A stretch of 64,000 bases of DNA from Ochrobactrum sp. RH2CCR150 (GCA_014138095.1 JACGXE010000005.1:62001-126000); one strand, 5' to 3'. Numbered from the stretch's first letter, positions 1 to 9,319 are shown. Made by a program: numbers and translations. Notes: generated by a model not told the origin, from the sequence alone.

Positions 1-1
1 G

Positions 2-262
2 GCTGCCGATCTGAAACTCACCGAAACCGGTGGAATTCCGGTCCGCGTGAAGCGTTCCGTCTATCGCGGCGGCGGTTCGCGCATTGAGGCCGAAGTCATC
101 AACAAGCCGGAAATTGCGCTGCACTTTGAAGTGCGCGATCCGGTTCGGCTGGAAGAGGGCGACGAGGTACGCATCGCGATCTGCGGCGGCTGGATCATCC
201 CGACCGAAGATATGCCGGTGAGAAAAGCTTCAACCGGCTTTCCAATCGGCAATAAAATCTGA
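2..262 (+). CDS. ABC transporter ATP-binding protein, C-terminal fragment (TOBE domain)
   Basis: The open frame enters from the left edge in phase with base 2 and stops at 262, leaving 86 C-terminal residues. They contain short beta-strand segments typical of the TOBE domain that follows the nucleotide-binding domain of CUT1, polyamine or Fe3+-type importers: a VKRSVYRGGGSR stretch, HFEVRD, then a GDEVRIAI strand. TOBE domains of this kind sense or stabilise the ATPase dimer. The ATPase motifs lie outside the window, so the substrate cannot be told. A gap of 81 bases separates it from the next gene on the same strand. Confidence 0.7.
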   Translation, partial: AADLKLTETGGIPVRVKRSVYRGGGSRIEAEVINKPEIALHFEVRDPVRLEEGDEVRIAICGGWIIPTEDMPVRKASTGFPIGNKI

Positions 263-343
263 CACTAACCAAAACATGTAAGTCTTCTTGTGAGAAGCGA
301 GGTTGCCATATAAGCTCCGGCTAATATTTTTGCTGGAGGGGAG

Positions 344-1435
344 ATGGCGGCAGCCCGTTTTTCCAATATTGATGGCTTGCGTGCGATAGCCGCAACATCA
401 GTTGTGTTTCATCACTTCTTCGCCGATATACTGCATCACGCGACCTATAAGGACACGCCGTTATTCGGCATATTTATGTCCTTGGTCACAAGCTTCGACT
501 TTGGCCGTTTCGGCGTGGTTCTGTTCTTTCTGATCAGCGGTTTCGTCGTGCCGTTCAGCATCAGGAGCGGCAATAAGGGCGAGCATCCGATCCGGCGGTT
601 TGCCATCGGGCGCTTCTTCCGCCTTTATCCGGCTTTCTGGCTGTCACTGGCTTGCATGTGGGCCTATCTGACGTTCACGGGTGACAGTCCGGAGCTGAAA
701 ACGCTGGCCGCCAATGTGACCATGGCGGCAAATATGTTCGGCCAGCCCTGGCTGTCGGGTGTGTACTGGACGCTCTTCATCGAGCTTGCCTTCTATATCC
801 TGATCGCGCTGGCTTTCATGGCGGGTATCTTGCGTCAACCGCTGATGATCTTGGCTGCCGGGCTGTTGCTGGCGGCTTCCACCGGCGTGCCATTCATGCT
901 GCGCTCGTTCGGCATCAATTTGCCGGTGATCTATATCGGGCTGCATTTGTCGTTTCTCTTTTGCGGCTTGCTTTTGCGTCTCGCCGTTATCGAAAAGGCG
1001 CCGCATGCGGTCTGGACCGCGCTGGTGCTGGCCGTCGTGCAGATGAGCATTATCGGTTCGATTGGTGATTTCTCGCTGGCCCGGAACGACACATTCTTCA
1101 TCGTCGGCAAGTTTCCGGTCATCGCGGCCTATATTGCGGCCTATGCGGTTTTTCTGCTGTCACTCTGGACCATGCGCCCGAAATCCGAAATTTTGGCAGC
1201 GACGGGCGAGATCAGCTATTCAATCTATCTCTTTCACGTGCCGGTGTTCTGGACGATCTTTCTGTTCCTGCCGCCGACCGGCTTGTGGAGTGACCTGATA
1301 ACGATGGTGCTCTGCGTGGTGGCTGCCTTTGCCGTTTCCAGCCTGACCTATCGTTTTGTCGAAAAGCCGATGATTGCCGTTGGCCGCCGGTTTGCGGGGC
1401 AGGCAAAACGCCCGATGCCGCAGGTGCAAAACTGA
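344..1435 (+). CDS. Acyltransferase 3 family membrane protein (OafA/YrhL type)
   Basis: A 363-residue integral membrane protein starting at an ATG directly behind a strong GGAGGGG ribosome site. The N-terminus has the acyltransferase-3 signature NIDGLRAIAA followed by VVFHHFF, whose histidine is the expected catalytic residue, and then RFFRLYPAFW at about residues 93-102. About ten hydrophobic segments follow and the chain ends in a short basic tail. Family members O-acetylate or otherwise O-acylate extracytoplasmic sugars such as O-antigen, exopolysaccharide or Nod factor. The acceptor is unknown here because no polysaccharide cluster adjoins. It converges on tex across a shared terminator. 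Confidence 0.85.
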   Translation: MAAARFSNIDGLRAIAATSVVFHHFFADILHHATYKDTPLFGIFMSLVTSFDFGRFGVVLFFLISGFVVPFSIRSGNKGEHPIRRFAIGRFFRLYPAFWLSLACMWAYLTFTGDSPELKTLAANVTMAANMFGQPWLSGVYWTLFIELAFYILIALAFMAGILRQPLMILAAGLLLAASTGVPFMLRSFGINLPVIYIGLHLSFLFCGLLLRLAVIEKAPHAVWTALVLAVVQMSIIGSIGDFSLARNDTFFIVGKFPVIAAYIAAYAVFLLSLWTMRPKSEILAATGEISYSIYLFHVPVFWTIFLFLPPTGLWSDLITMVLCVVAAFAVSSLTYRFVEKPMIAVGRRFAGQAKRPMPQVQN

Positions 1436-1475
1436 ACGGCCTTCACGCGGGTGGTGAAGGCCGTCTGGTTCTTAT
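1436..1475. terminator. Bidirectional rho-independent terminator between acyltransferase and tex
   Basis: An 11-bp perfect stem (ACGGCCTTCAC at 1436-1446 pairing with 1454-1464) with a 7-base loop lies between two convergent stop codons. The plus side is followed by TCTGGTTCTTATTTCTT, only moderately T-rich. Confidence 0.6.
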
Positions 1476-3781
1476 TTCTTCTTCATCGCTTCCAGCAGTG
1501 CAGCGCCGAAACCGCCCGTTGAAGGCTGTTCCTGCTTGCGCTGCGGCGTGAAGTTTTTGGCAGGCCTTGGATCGCGTTGCGCATTGTTGCGCGGAGCAGG
1601 GGCTTCGCCACCATCTTTGCGCATGGAAAGACCGATACGCTTGCGCGGCACATCCACTTCCACCACACGCACCTTCACCACATCGCCCGCTTTCACCACT
1701 TCATGCGGGTCCTTGATGAAGCGGTCTGCAAGCTGCGAGACGTGGACAAGACCGTCCTGATGCACGCCGATATCCACGAAAGCGCCGAAGGCAGCCACAT
1801 TGGTCACGGTGCCTTCCAGCATCATGCCGGGCTTCAGGTCCTTGATGTCGTCGATACCATCGGCGAAGGTTGCGGTCTTGAATTCCGGACGCGGATCGCG
1901 GCCGGGCTTGTCCAGCTCGGCAATGATGTCGCGCACGGTCGGTAGGCCGAAGCGTTCATCCACGAAAACCCGCGGGTCGAGGCTTTTCAGCGCCACGCTG
2001 TCGCCCATCAACGAGCGCACATCGCGACCGCATGCGGCAACGATCTTCTTCGCCACGCCATAGGCCTCCGGGTGAACCGATGAAGCGTCGAGCGGCTCGC
2101 TCCCGTTCGGAATGCGCAGGAAGCCCGCGCATTGCTCGAAAGTGCGGTTGCCAAGACGCGCGACTTTGAGCAGTTCCTTGCGGTTTTTGAAGGCGCCTTC
2201 GGCATCGCGATGGGCCACAATGGCCTCGGCGATGGATGTGCCAAGCCCCGACACGCGGGCAAGCAGCGAGGCGGAGGCCGTGTTGAGATCGACGCCGACC
2301 GCATTCACAGCGTCTTCCACCACGGCATCGAGTGCGCGGGCAAGGCGTATCTGATCGACGTCATGCTGATACTGGCCGACGCCGATGGATTTAGGCTCGA
2401 TCTTGACGAGTTCGGCCAGCGGGTCCTGCAAGCGGCGTGCAATGGAAACCGCACCGCGCAGCGAAACGTCCAGCTGCGGAAATTCCGAGGCGGCAGCTGC
2501 CGATGCCGAATAGACCGAAGCGCCCGCTTCCGACACGATGACTTTCAGCGGTTTTGGCGCTGGCATGTCCGACAGCATGTCTACGACGAGACGTTCCGTC
2601 TCGCGGCTACCGGTGCCGTTGCCGATCGCGATGAGTTCAATCTTGTGCTTGCGAACAAGGCTGGCGAGTTCAGCCTGTGTGCCGCGCACATCATTTTTCG
2701 GCGGGAAGGGGTAGACCGTGGTCGTGTCGAGCAGCTTGCCCGTGCCATCGACCACTGCCACCTTGACGCCGGTGCGGATGCCCGGGTCGAGGCCCATCGT
2801 GGCACGCGAACCGGCAGGTGCGGCCAGCAACAGGTCTTTCAGATTGCGGGCGAAAACATTGATCGCTTCTTCTTCGGCACGCTCGCGCAGGTCACGCATC
2901 AGGTCGAGAGACAGTGAGAGCGAAAGCTTCACGCGCCATGCCCAGCCCGCCACTTCCATCAGCCAGCGGTCGCCCGGCAGCGTGCCGCCGATTGCATAGG
3001 CGGCGGCGATCTTGCGCTCGACCGGTTTCACGGGGGAGGTGTCATCGGCATCGATTTCGATGTCGAGCGACAGAAAATCCTCGTTGCGTCCGCGCAGCAT
3101 GGCAAGCGCACGGTGACCGGCGACATTGGCCCAGCGTTCGAAATGATCGAAATAATCCGAGAATTTCGCGCCTGCTTCCTGCTTGCCGTCGACAACGCGT
3201 GAACGCAGCACTGCACGGTCTTTCAGATAGTTACGCAGATTGCCGATCAGCTCGGCATTTTCCGCAAAGCCTTCGGCGATGATGTCGCGCGCGCCATCGA
3301 GTGCTGCTTTCACATCGGCGACTTCGCCGGTGACGTAAGACGCGGCGATCTCGGCAGGCACAAGGCGGCGGTCGGTGAGGATCGCCTCGGCCAGAGGTCC
3401 AAGGCCGCGCTCACGGGCGATTTCCGCACGGGTGCGGCGCTTCGGCTTATAGGGCAGATAAAGATCTTCCAGTTCGGCCTTGGTCTGGACATTGGCGATC
3501 TTCAATTCCAGTTCGGGCGTCAGCTTTTCCTGGCCGCGGATCGATTCCAGTATGGATGTGCGGCGCGCTTCAAGCTCACGCAGATAAGCGAGGCGTTCGG
3601 AGAGCTGACGCAGTTGCGTATCGTCGAGCCCGCCGGTGACTTCCTTGCGGTAGCGTGCGACGAAAGGCACGGTCGAACCTTCATCCAGCAAGCCGATGGC
3701 GGCCAGTGCCTGCTCCGGCTTTGCGTTGATTTCCGCCGCGATAATTCCGGCAATGCGCTTGCTGTCGTTCGCCATCTTCAT
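1472..3781 (-). CDS. tex: Tex family S1 RNA-binding transcription accessory protein
   Basis: About 769 residues, the normal length for Tex. Domain order is the family order: helical N-terminal region, a YqgF/RNase H-like domain opening with [10 protein letters not shown] near residue 329, tandem helix-hairpin-helix from about 490 ([16 protein letters not shown]), and a C-terminal S1 domain at about 649-720 ([17 protein letters not shown], then DGLVHVSQ). A low-complexity basic tail rich in P, R and N follows. Tex binds nucleic acid and influences transcription and toxin or virulence gene expression in several bacteria. The start was set at the MKMANDSK methionine (3781); another ATG six bases downstream and one 51 bases upstream are in frame, and the ribosome site is weak, so the start is uncertain by a few residues. 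Confidence 0.93.
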   Translation of the reverse strand: MKMANDSKRIAGIIAAEINAKPEQALAAIGLLDEGSTVPFVARYRKEVTGGLDDTQLRQLSERLAYLRELEARRTSILESIRGQEKLTPELELKIANVQTKAELEDLYLPYKPKRRTRAEIARERGLGPLAEAILTDRRLVPAEIAASYVTGEVADVKAALDGARDIIAEGFAENAELIGNLRNYLKDRAVLRSRVVDGKQEAGAKFSDYFDHFERWANVAGHRALAMLRGRNEDFLSLDIEIDADDTSPVKPVERKIAAAYAIGGTLPGDRWLMEVAGWAWRVKLSLSLSLDLMRDLRERAEEEAINVFARNLKDLLLAAPAGSRATMGLDPGIRTGVKVAVVDGTGKLLDTTTVYPFPPKNDVRGTQAELASLVRKHKIELIAIGNGTGSRETERLVVDMLSDMPAPKPLKVIVSEAGASVYSASAAAASEFPQLDVSLRGAVSIARRLQDPLAELVKIEPKSIGVGQYQHDVDQIRLARALDAVVEDAVNAVGVDLNTASASLLARVSGLGTSIAEAIVAHRDAEGAFKNRKELLKVARLGNRTFEQCAGFLRIPNGSEPLDASSVHPEAYGVAKKIVAACGRDVRSLMGDSVALKSLDPRVFVDERFGLPTVRDIIAELDKPGRDPRPEFKTATFADGIDDIKDLKPGMMLEGTVTNVAAFGAFVDIGVHQDGLVHVSQLADRFIKDPHEVVKAGDVVKVRVVEVDVPRKRIGLSMRKDGGEAPAPRNNAQRDPRPAKNFTPQRKQEQPSTGGFGAALLEAMKKK

Positions 3782-3974
3782 TCCAATCTCAAATATTTGC
3801 AGCGAACATAGTCGGATGTCCGTTCGGCGCAATCAAGGCGAGGTAGTGGTCCACAGGAAAGGAGAGTTCTTTATTAAGGGCATATATTAGTTATTATTTA
3901 TTTTTGACATTATATTGCCATTTTCTGTATTGTTTAAATATACTTTATGTTTAATTTTATATTATGGTGATTTT

Positions 3975-6101
3975 TTGTTAAAAATACTTATAATTTCCTC
4001 AGGAATTATTTTATCTACAATTGCCTGGAGTGGAGCGTCGTCTTTGCCTTTTGAAGGTGTTCAAGCGAACGACGAAAACACCTATCTGGAAGATGTACAA
4101 GGGCCAGAGGCATTGAATTGGGTTGCCGCCAAGAACGAAGCGACGCTTCAGAGGCTCAGGACGGATCCGCGATATGCGGAATTCGAGGGCTTGTCGAAGG
4201 CGTCTGCTGCGGATGCGACACGTATCGCTTATCCTGCTTTCGGCAAGACGGGCGAGCTCCGAAACTTCTGGATGGATGACGTCAATCTGCGCGGACTATG
4301 GCGGACGACCAGCCAAGACGATTATTTTAAAGGAAAATATAGCTGGCGCACCATACTCGACATTGACGCTCTGGCCGCCAAAGAAGGGCGTAACTGGACG
4401 TTTGCCGGGGCATTGTGCCATCCCTTGCATGAGGACAGGTGTTTGCTGTCCTTTTCGGACGGCGGCAAGGATGCGGTGACGGTTCGCGAGTTCGACAGGG
4501 CGACTGGGAAATTTCTGCCGTCCGGTTTCAAGTTGCCTGAAGCCAAGCAGATCGTCAGTTGGGGAGAGGACCTGAACACGGTCTATGTATCCCGTGAATG
4601 GGATCAGGGCGATGTGGCCAGTTCCGGTTATGGCTATATAACGAAGGTTTTGCAGCGCGGGCAGTCGCTGGGAGAGGCGCGGGAGATTTTCCGCGGAGAA
4701 AAGACGGATATTTCAGCTTATGCCGAAATGTTTTGGGGTGAGACCGATGTCCCTGTTGTACAAATGAATAATCGCGTATTGAGCGGAGACGAAATACTAT
4801 CTCAGTTTATTTATAACGGTAAAAAGGCAATATTTCCGTTGCCAGTCACGTCGCAGTTCGTCGAACTTTTCCAAGGACAGCTGATTTATCGCTTGAAGGA
4901 AGACTGGAAGAGCGCGAGCGGCACAACTTACGTCGCTGACAGCATCGTATCGTTCGATCTGGCGGCGAATGTCGATCACCCGGAAAAGATAGAGCCGGTG
5001 AAAGTATTTGTGCCGTCGGAACATCAGGCAATCGGTAACGTATCGAGCACCGAGAATCGCCTGCTCATTGAAGTTCTGTCGGATGTGGTGGGGCAACTCT
5101 ATTCTCTTCAATTCGAAAAAGGCGCGTGGCATTCGCAACAATTCCAGCTACCGAAGAATGCATCGGTCACTCTATTAAGTACGGATGGTGGATCCGATGA
5201 ATTATTCCTGACGGTTGAAGGTTTCCTCGAGCCGACAACGCTTTATTGGGCGGATGCGGCTTCGATGGACGTAAAGCTTCTGCAGACGGAGCATGCCGAT
5301 TTCGATGCCAGCGATATGCAGGTCACCCAAAACTGGGTGTCATCGAAAGACGGAACAAAGATTCCCTATTTCATGGTGTCCAAAAAAGGCATTCCTCTCG
5401 ATGGCTCCAATCCCACGCTGATTACAGCCTATGGGGGGTTCGAAATTTCATTGACGCCTCACTACCTCGGAACCGTCGGCAAGATGTGGCTCGAAAGGGG
5501 TGGGGTTTATGTTCTGCCAAATATTCGCGGCGGCGGCGAGTTTGGCGCCAAATGGCATCGTGCAGGGCTGAAGACCAACAGACAACGTGTCTATGACGAC
5601 GTTCAGGCCGTGGCTGAAGATCTGATCGCGAGAAAGATCACTTCACCGCGACGGCTTGGTGTTTCTGGCGGCTCGAATGGCGGTCTTATGGCGGGTGTGC
5701 AATTGGTCCAGCGACCGGAGCTTTGGAACGCTGTCGTCGTATCGGTACCATTGCTCGACATGGTGCGTTATAACGTACTGTCGGCAGGGGCATCGTGGAT
5801 AAGTGAATATGGCGATCCGGCGGACCCGGTCGAAGGAGCGTTTCTGCGCTCGATTTCGCCTTATCACAATCTGAAACCGGGAACGCACTATCCCGAACCG
5901 TTCTTTATAACATCGCAGGCCGATGATCGCGTTCACCCTGGTCATGCCCGCAAGATGGCGGCAAGGATGGACGCCATGGGGATACCCAATCTGTTCTTCG
6001 AGAGCGATGACGGCGGCCACAGCGCCGTGAAAACGTCATGGGAGAATACGGATTCTAATATTTTGCAATGGGTCTATCTGATGCAGAAGCTTATGGACTG
6101 A
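3975..6101 (+). CDS. Secreted prolyl oligopeptidase family serine peptidase (S9)
   Basis: A 708-residue peptidase. From the TTG at 3975, behind GGTGA at 3966-3970, it begins MLKILIISSGIILS and makes a plausible signal peptide; a TTG at 3915 would add 20 residues. The N-terminal two thirds is the beta-propeller and the C-terminal third the alpha/beta-hydrolase. The catalytic serine lies in GGSNGG (Ser about 567), the acid in ADDRV (about 650) and the histidine in GGHS (about 682), so the triad is intact. Such enzymes cut prolyl or basic peptide bonds in short peptides. The first 100 bases and the promoter region are unusually AT-rich compared with neighbours. A terminator follows directly. Confidence 0.9.
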   Translation: MLKILIISSGIILSTIAWSGASSLPFEGVQANDENTYLEDVQGPEALNWVAAKNEATLQRLRTDPRYAEFEGLSKASAADATRIAYPAFGKTGELRNFWMDDVNLRGLWRTTSQDDYFKGKYSWRTILDIDALAAKEGRNWTFAGALCHPLHEDRCLLSFSDGGKDAVTVREFDRATGKFLPSGFKLPEAKQIVSWGEDLNTVYVSREWDQGDVASSGYGYITKVLQRGQSLGEAREIFRGEKTDISAYAEMFWGETDVPVVQMNNRVLSGDEILSQFIYNGKKAIFPLPVTSQFVELFQGQLIYRLKEDWKSASGTTYVADSIVSFDLAANVDHPEKIEPVKVFVPSEHQAIGNVSSTENRLLIEVLSDVVGQLYSLQFEKGAWHSQQFQLPKNASVTLLSTDGGSDELFLTVEGFLEPTTLYWADAASMDVKLLQTEHADFDASDMQVTQNWVSSKDGTKIPYFMVSKKGIPLDGSNPTLITAYGGFEISLTPHYLGTVGKMWLERGGVYVLPNIRGGGEFGAKWHRAGLKTNRQRVYDDVQAVAEDLIARKITSPRRLGVSGGSNGGLMAGVQLVQRPELWNAVVVSVPLLDMVRYNVLSAGASWISEYGDPADPVEGAFLRSISPYHNLKPGTHYPEPFFITSQADDRVHPGHARKMAARMDAMGIPNLFFESDDGGHSAVKTSWENTDSNILQWVYLMQKLMD

Positions 6102-6121
6102 CCGGAATTGGTCGCTATTCC

Positions 6122-6150
6122 GAAACCCGCCCTCGAGGCGGGTTTCTCTT
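6122..6150 (+). terminator. Terminator of the S9 peptidase gene
   Basis: GAAACCCGCC at 6122-6131 pairs with GGCGGGTTTC at 6137-6146 around a 5-base loop, followed by TCTT, 20 bases after the stop codon. Confidence 0.75.
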
Positions 6151-6197
6151 GTTCACGCGCATGTGAACGTCGCGCCTCTTTTTAAATCGGCTTTCAG

Positions 6198-6225
6198 CGA
6201 TATCTATATCGTGAAATGACGATAT
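6198..6225. promoter_or_regulatory. Candidate ArsR-family operator
   Basis: CGATAT at 6198-6203, a CT spacer and ATATCG at 6206-6211 form a perfect 6-2-6 inverted repeat, and a third CGATAT follows at 6220-6225. The cluster ends 25 bases before the regulator's start codon, where autoregulation by an ArsR repressor is normal. Binding is an inference. Confidence 0.5.
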
Positions 6226-6250
6226 GCATTAGATCAGCGAGGTGATTGCA

Positions 6251-6571
6251 ATGTCGGACGTTCAAGCCGCAGTCTCGGCGATACCCTTGGATGAGATATT
6301 CAAGGCACTTGGCAATCCGGTGCGTCTCGAAATTTTGAGCTGGCTCAAAGAGCCGGAGAAACACTTCTCCGCTCAGCACATGTCTTTGGAGATGGGCGTG
6401 TGCGCGGGCCAGTTCGAACGGTGCGGTCTTTCCCAGTCCACCGTTTCAGCTCATTTGTCCGTACTGACAAAAGCGGGGCTGATAACGCCCCATCGTGTCG
6501 GCCAATGGACGTTCTACAAACGCGACGAAGAGGCGATTGCCGCCTTCATCGCGTCGCTATCCGGTCTTTGA
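6251..6571 (+). CDS. ArsR-family winged-helix regulator with a cysteine pair
   Basis: 106 residues from the ATG at 6251, which has GAGGTGA seven bases upstream; a GTG at 6242 overlaps that ribosome site and is less likely. The fold signature is IFKALGNPVRLEILSWL, then the recognition helix LSQSTVSAHLSVLTKAGLI and a wing GQWTFYKR. Cys51 and Cys58 sit just before the recognition helix. Regulators of this kind (cysteine pair, GLSQSTVS helix) often lie beside old-yellow-enzyme reductases, and the next gene is exactly that, 66 bases downstream on the same strand. A role as an electrophile- or redox-sensing repressor of the reductase is inferred, not shown. Confidence 0.85.
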   Translation: MSDVQAAVSAIPLDEIFKALGNPVRLEILSWLKEPEKHFSAQHMSLEMGVCAGQFERCGLSQSTVSAHLSVLTKAGLITPHRVGQWTFYKRDEEAIAAFIASLSGL

Positions 6572-6587
6572 CCAGTTCTTCCCGTTT

Positions 6588-6623
6588 GCCCAACTTTTCC
6601 AACTTGCCCAACTTTTCCAACTT
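6588..6623. repeat. Two exact 18-bp tandem repeats in the leader of the reductase gene
   Basis: GCCCAACTTTTCCAACTT occurs at 6588-6605 and again at 6606-6623 without a gap, between the regulator stop and the reductase ribosome site (AAGGA). Likely slippage-prone, but it changes no reading frame. Confidence 0.9.
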
Positions 6624-6637
6624 GAAGGAAATGCACT

Positions 6638-7753
6638 ATGGCCACCTTGTTTGATCCTGTCACCGTTGGTGATCTGAAGCTTGCCAATCGCGTTGTGATG
6701 GCGCCGCTGACGCGCAATCGCTCGCCACGCGCCGTGCCGAACGATCTCAACGTCACCTATTACGAGCAGCGCGCCAGCGCTGGCCTCATCATCACCGAGG
6801 CAACGCCAATCAGCCATCAGGGACAGGGCTATGCCGATGTTCCGGGCCTTTATTCGGCCGAGCAGCTCGCTGGCTGGAAGCGCGTGACCGATGCCGTGCA
6901 CACGGCCGGCGGCAAGATTGTCGTGCAGATGTGGCATGTGGGCCGTATTTCCCACAACACCTTGCAGCCGAATGGCGGCAAGCCGGTCGCCCCTTCGGCG
7001 ATTATCGCCAAGTCGAAGACCTATCTGGTTCATCCCGATGGCACCGGCGAATTCGCGCCGACCTCCGAGCCGCGCGCGCTGGAAAAGAGCGAGATTGCAG
7101 ACATCGTCGCCACTTATGCCAAGGCTGCCAAGGATGCGATTGACGTTGCCGGTTTTGACGGTGTCGAAATTCATGCGGCCAATGGCTATCTGATCGACCA
7201 GTTCCTGCGTTCGGGCAGCAATCAGCGCACCGACGAATATGGCGGCTCGATTGAAAACCGCGCGCGCTTCCTGTTCGAAGTGGTCGATGCGATCACCAAG
7301 ACGGTGGATGCAGGCAAGGTCGGTATCCGCCTTTCGCCGGTCACGCCCGCCAATGATGCGTCTGATTCCGATCCGCAGCCATTGTTCGATTATGTCATCG
7401 ACAAGCTTGCCGCTTACGGCCTTGCCTATGTCCATATTATCGAAGGCGCAACCGGCGGTCCGCGCGACTTTCAGCAGGGCCCGCAGCCTTTCGACTATGC
7501 TCACCTGAAGCAGGTCTATCGCGACGCTGGCGGTGATGCGGCCTGGATGGTCAATAATGGCTATGACCGCGAACTGGCCGAGGAAGAAATCGCCAGCGGT
7601 CGCGCTGATCTGGTGGCTTTCGGCAAGCCGTTCATTTCCAATCCGGACCTCGTGCGTCGTCTGAAGGAAAATGCGCCGCTCAACGAGCTGGACCAGCAGA
7701 ACATGTATGGCGGCGGCGCCAAGGGCTATACGGATTATCCGGTGCTCGCCTGA
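6638..7753 (+). CDS. FMN-dependent alkene reductase (old yellow enzyme, NemA-like)
   Basis: 371 residues, the family size. The TIM barrel begins ATLFDPVTVGDLKLANRVVM and APLTRNRS. WHVGRISH is near residue 105 and DGVEIHAANGYLIDQFL near 173-189, with the paired His-Asn that hydrogen-bonds the substrate carbonyl; NQRTDEYGGSIENR and VAFGKPFISNPDL close the FMN site. The enzyme reduces electron-poor C=C bonds (for example N-ethylmaleimide, enones, nitrate esters) with NAD(P)H. It follows the ArsR gene as a two-gene unit ended by a strong terminator. Confidence 0.93.
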   Translation: MATLFDPVTVGDLKLANRVVMAPLTRNRSPRAVPNDLNVTYYEQRASAGLIITEATPISHQGQGYADVPGLYSAEQLAGWKRVTDAVHTAGGKIVVQMWHVGRISHNTLQPNGGKPVAPSAIIAKSKTYLVHPDGTGEFAPTSEPRALEKSEIADIVATYAKAAKDAIDVAGFDGVEIHAANGYLIDQFLRSGSNQRTDEYGGSIENRARFLFEVVDAITKTVDAGKVGIRLSPVTPANDASDSDPQPLFDYVIDKLAAYGLAYVHIIEGATGGPRDFQQGPQPFDYAHLKQVYRDAGGDAAWMVNNGYDRELAEEEIASGRADLVAFGKPFISNPDLVRRLKENAPLNELDQQNMYGGGAKGYTDYPVLA

Positions 7754-7765
7754 TATTGAAAACAG

Positions 7766-7795
7766 AAAAGCCCGGTCGCGAGACCGGGCTTTTTC
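7766..7795. terminator. Bidirectional terminator between reductase and AsnC-type gene
   Basis: AGCCCGGTC at 7769-7777 pairs with GACCGGGCT at 7782-7790 around GCGA, with A-run on the left and TTTTCTTT on the right, between two convergent genes. Confidence 0.85.
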
Positions 7796-7817
7796 TTTGC
7801 CAATGTGGGAAGAATGG

Positions 7818-8255
7818 TCAGAGCCTGGCGCGCGTCGAACGCGGGGTCGCAAGCAGCAGGTTCGTTTCGCTGGCCTTGATGCCGGGCACAAGGCGGATAC
7901 GGCGCAGTACCGCATCGAAGTCGGTGAGGGTGGCGGCCCCCAATTCAACCACCAGATCGAAACGACCATTGGTGGTGTGGACCGCGGAAATTTCCGAGAA
8001 ACCGCCCAGCGCCTTGACCACGCGGTCGGCGACATGGCCCTCGATTTCGATCATCATGATGCCGCGCACCGGCAGGTCAACAGCGTCCGAGCGCAGAATA
8101 ACCGTATAGCCCAGAATATCGCCTGAACGTTCCAGCCGCTCCATGCGCGCACGTATCGTCGCGCGGGAAACGCCAAGATCTATCGCAATGTCGGATATGC
8201 TGCGGCGGCCATTATGGCGCAAAAGCGTAATCAGCTTTTCATCCAGATCGTCCAT
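7818..8255 (-). CDS. Lrp/AsnC family transcriptional regulator of arginine catabolism (inferred)
   Basis: 145 residues from the ATG at 8255, preceded by GGAG with a five-base spacer. The N-terminal HTH (LDEKLITLLRHNGRRSISDIAIDLGVSRATIRARMERLERSGDI in outline) is followed by a RAM effector domain with VHTTNGRFDLVVEL. It is divergent from the arginase gene, with 131 bases between the start codons containing a long inverted repeat. That arrangement, and the frequent pairing of AsnC-type activators with arginase and ornithine cyclodeaminase in rhizobia, suggests it controls them in response to arginine or ornithine. Confidence 0.88.
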   Translation of the reverse strand: MDDLDEKLITLLRHNGRRSISDIAIDLGVSRATIRARMERLERSGDILGYTVILRSDAVDLPVRGIMMIEIEGHVADRVVKALGGFSEISAVHTTNGRFDLVVELGAATLTDFDAVLRRIRLVPGIKASETNLLLATPRSTRARL

Positions 8256-8293
8256 AGTTTCTCCAATTTGAAAAGCCAATCCGACATTCTGAT

Positions 8294-8329
8294 AAACCAA
8301 ACCGATAAAATTGCCAATCCGGTTGGTTC
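8294..8329. promoter_or_regulatory. Inverted repeat, candidate AsnC-type operator
   Basis: AACCAAACCG (from 8295) and CGGTTGGTT (to 8328) are near-perfect arms with one extra base on the left, separated by 15-16 AT-rich bases in the divergent promoter region. Binding is an inference from position and symmetry. Confidence 0.45.
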
Positions 8330-8386
8330 ACATCGCCAAATAAAAATGATGAATCTTGGGGCAATAATCAGAAGGAACCTTGTTTA

Positions 8387-9319
8387 ATGCATTGCAAGAT
8401 TTTGGGACTACCCGTTCAGGAAGGCACTGGCCGCGCAGGCTGCAATATGGGTCCCGATTCCTACCGCGCCGCAGGCATTGCGGATGCCATCCGCGAGCTT
8501 GGTCACGGCTTTACGGATCTCGGCAATCTGGTTCCCAGTCCCGCTCTGGCTGCAAAGGCCCCGCAGGAACATCCGAACCCGGCGATCAAGGCGCTGCCAA
8601 GCGCGGTCGCCTGGATTGAGGCGATCAGCGACGCGGCTTTCCGCGAGAGCGAAGAGGGTTTTCCGATTTTCCTCGGCGGCGATCATCTTCTGGCCGCTGG
8701 AACGGTTCCGGGCATTGCGCGCCGCGCCGTCGCAAAGGGCCGCAAGCAGTTCGTGCTCTGGCTCGATGCGCATACGGATTTCCACACGCTGGAAACCACA
8801 ACCAGCGGTAATCTGCATGGAACGCCGGTTGCGTATTACACCGGGCAGAAGGGCTTTGAAGGCTATTTCCCAAAGCTGGAAGCAGCCATCGATCCGCATA
8901 ATGTCTGCATGCTCGGTATCCGAAGCGTCGATCCGGCGGAACGTCTGGCCATCCAGAAGACCAAGGTCTCGGTTTTCGACATGCGCATGATCGACGAGCA
9001 CGGTGTGGCCGCCCTGCTGCGCCGTTTCCTCGACCGCGTGAAAGCGGAAGACGGCCTTCTCCATGTCAGCCTCGACGTCGATTTCCTCGATCCATCGGTT
9101 GCACCAGCTGTCGGCACCACGGTTCCGGGCGGCGCGACCTTCCGCGAGGCGCATCTCATCATGGAAATGCTGCATGACAGCGCCTTGGTCACGAGCCTCG
9201 ATCTGGTCGAGCTGAACCCGTTCCTTGATGAACGTGGCCGCACTGCCACCGTCATGGTCGACCTGATGGCGAGCCTTCTGGGCCGCAGCGTCATGGATCG
9301 CCCGACGATCAGCTATTAA
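8387..9319 (+). CDS. rocF: Arginase
   Basis: 310 residues. All manganese-binding motifs of the ureohydrolase family are present in order: GGDHLLAAG near residue 98, DAHTDFHT near 127, and SLDVDFLDP near 231, with the usual conserved Glu of LVELNPFLDE near 275. The enzyme hydrolyses L-arginine to ornithine and urea in the cytoplasm. It starts with ATG behind AAGGA. Ornithine cyclodeaminase follows 132 bases later on the same strand, so the pair forms an arginine-to-proline route, with the divergent AsnC gene as probable regulator. Confidence 0.95.
   Translation: MHCKILGLPVQEGTGRAGCNMGPDSYRAAGIADAIRELGHGFTDLGNLVPSPALAAKAPQEHPNPAIKALPSAVAWIEAISDAAFRESEEGFPIFLGGDHLLAAGTVPGIARRAVAKGRKQFVLWLDAHTDFHTLETTTSGNLHGTPVAYYTGQKGFEGYFPKLEAAIDPHNVCMLGIRSVDPAERLAIQKTKVSVFDMRMIDEHGVAALLRRFLDRVKAEDGLLHVSLDVDFLDPSVAPAVGTTVPGGATFREAHLIMEMLHDSALVTSLDLVELNPFLDERGRTATVMVDLMASLLGRSVMDRPTISY

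Noticed and set aside
6557..8035. 492-codon minus-strand frame opposite the alkene reductase
   Set aside because: It spans the reductase and a terminator in antisense and has no motif; the plus-strand OYE is certain.
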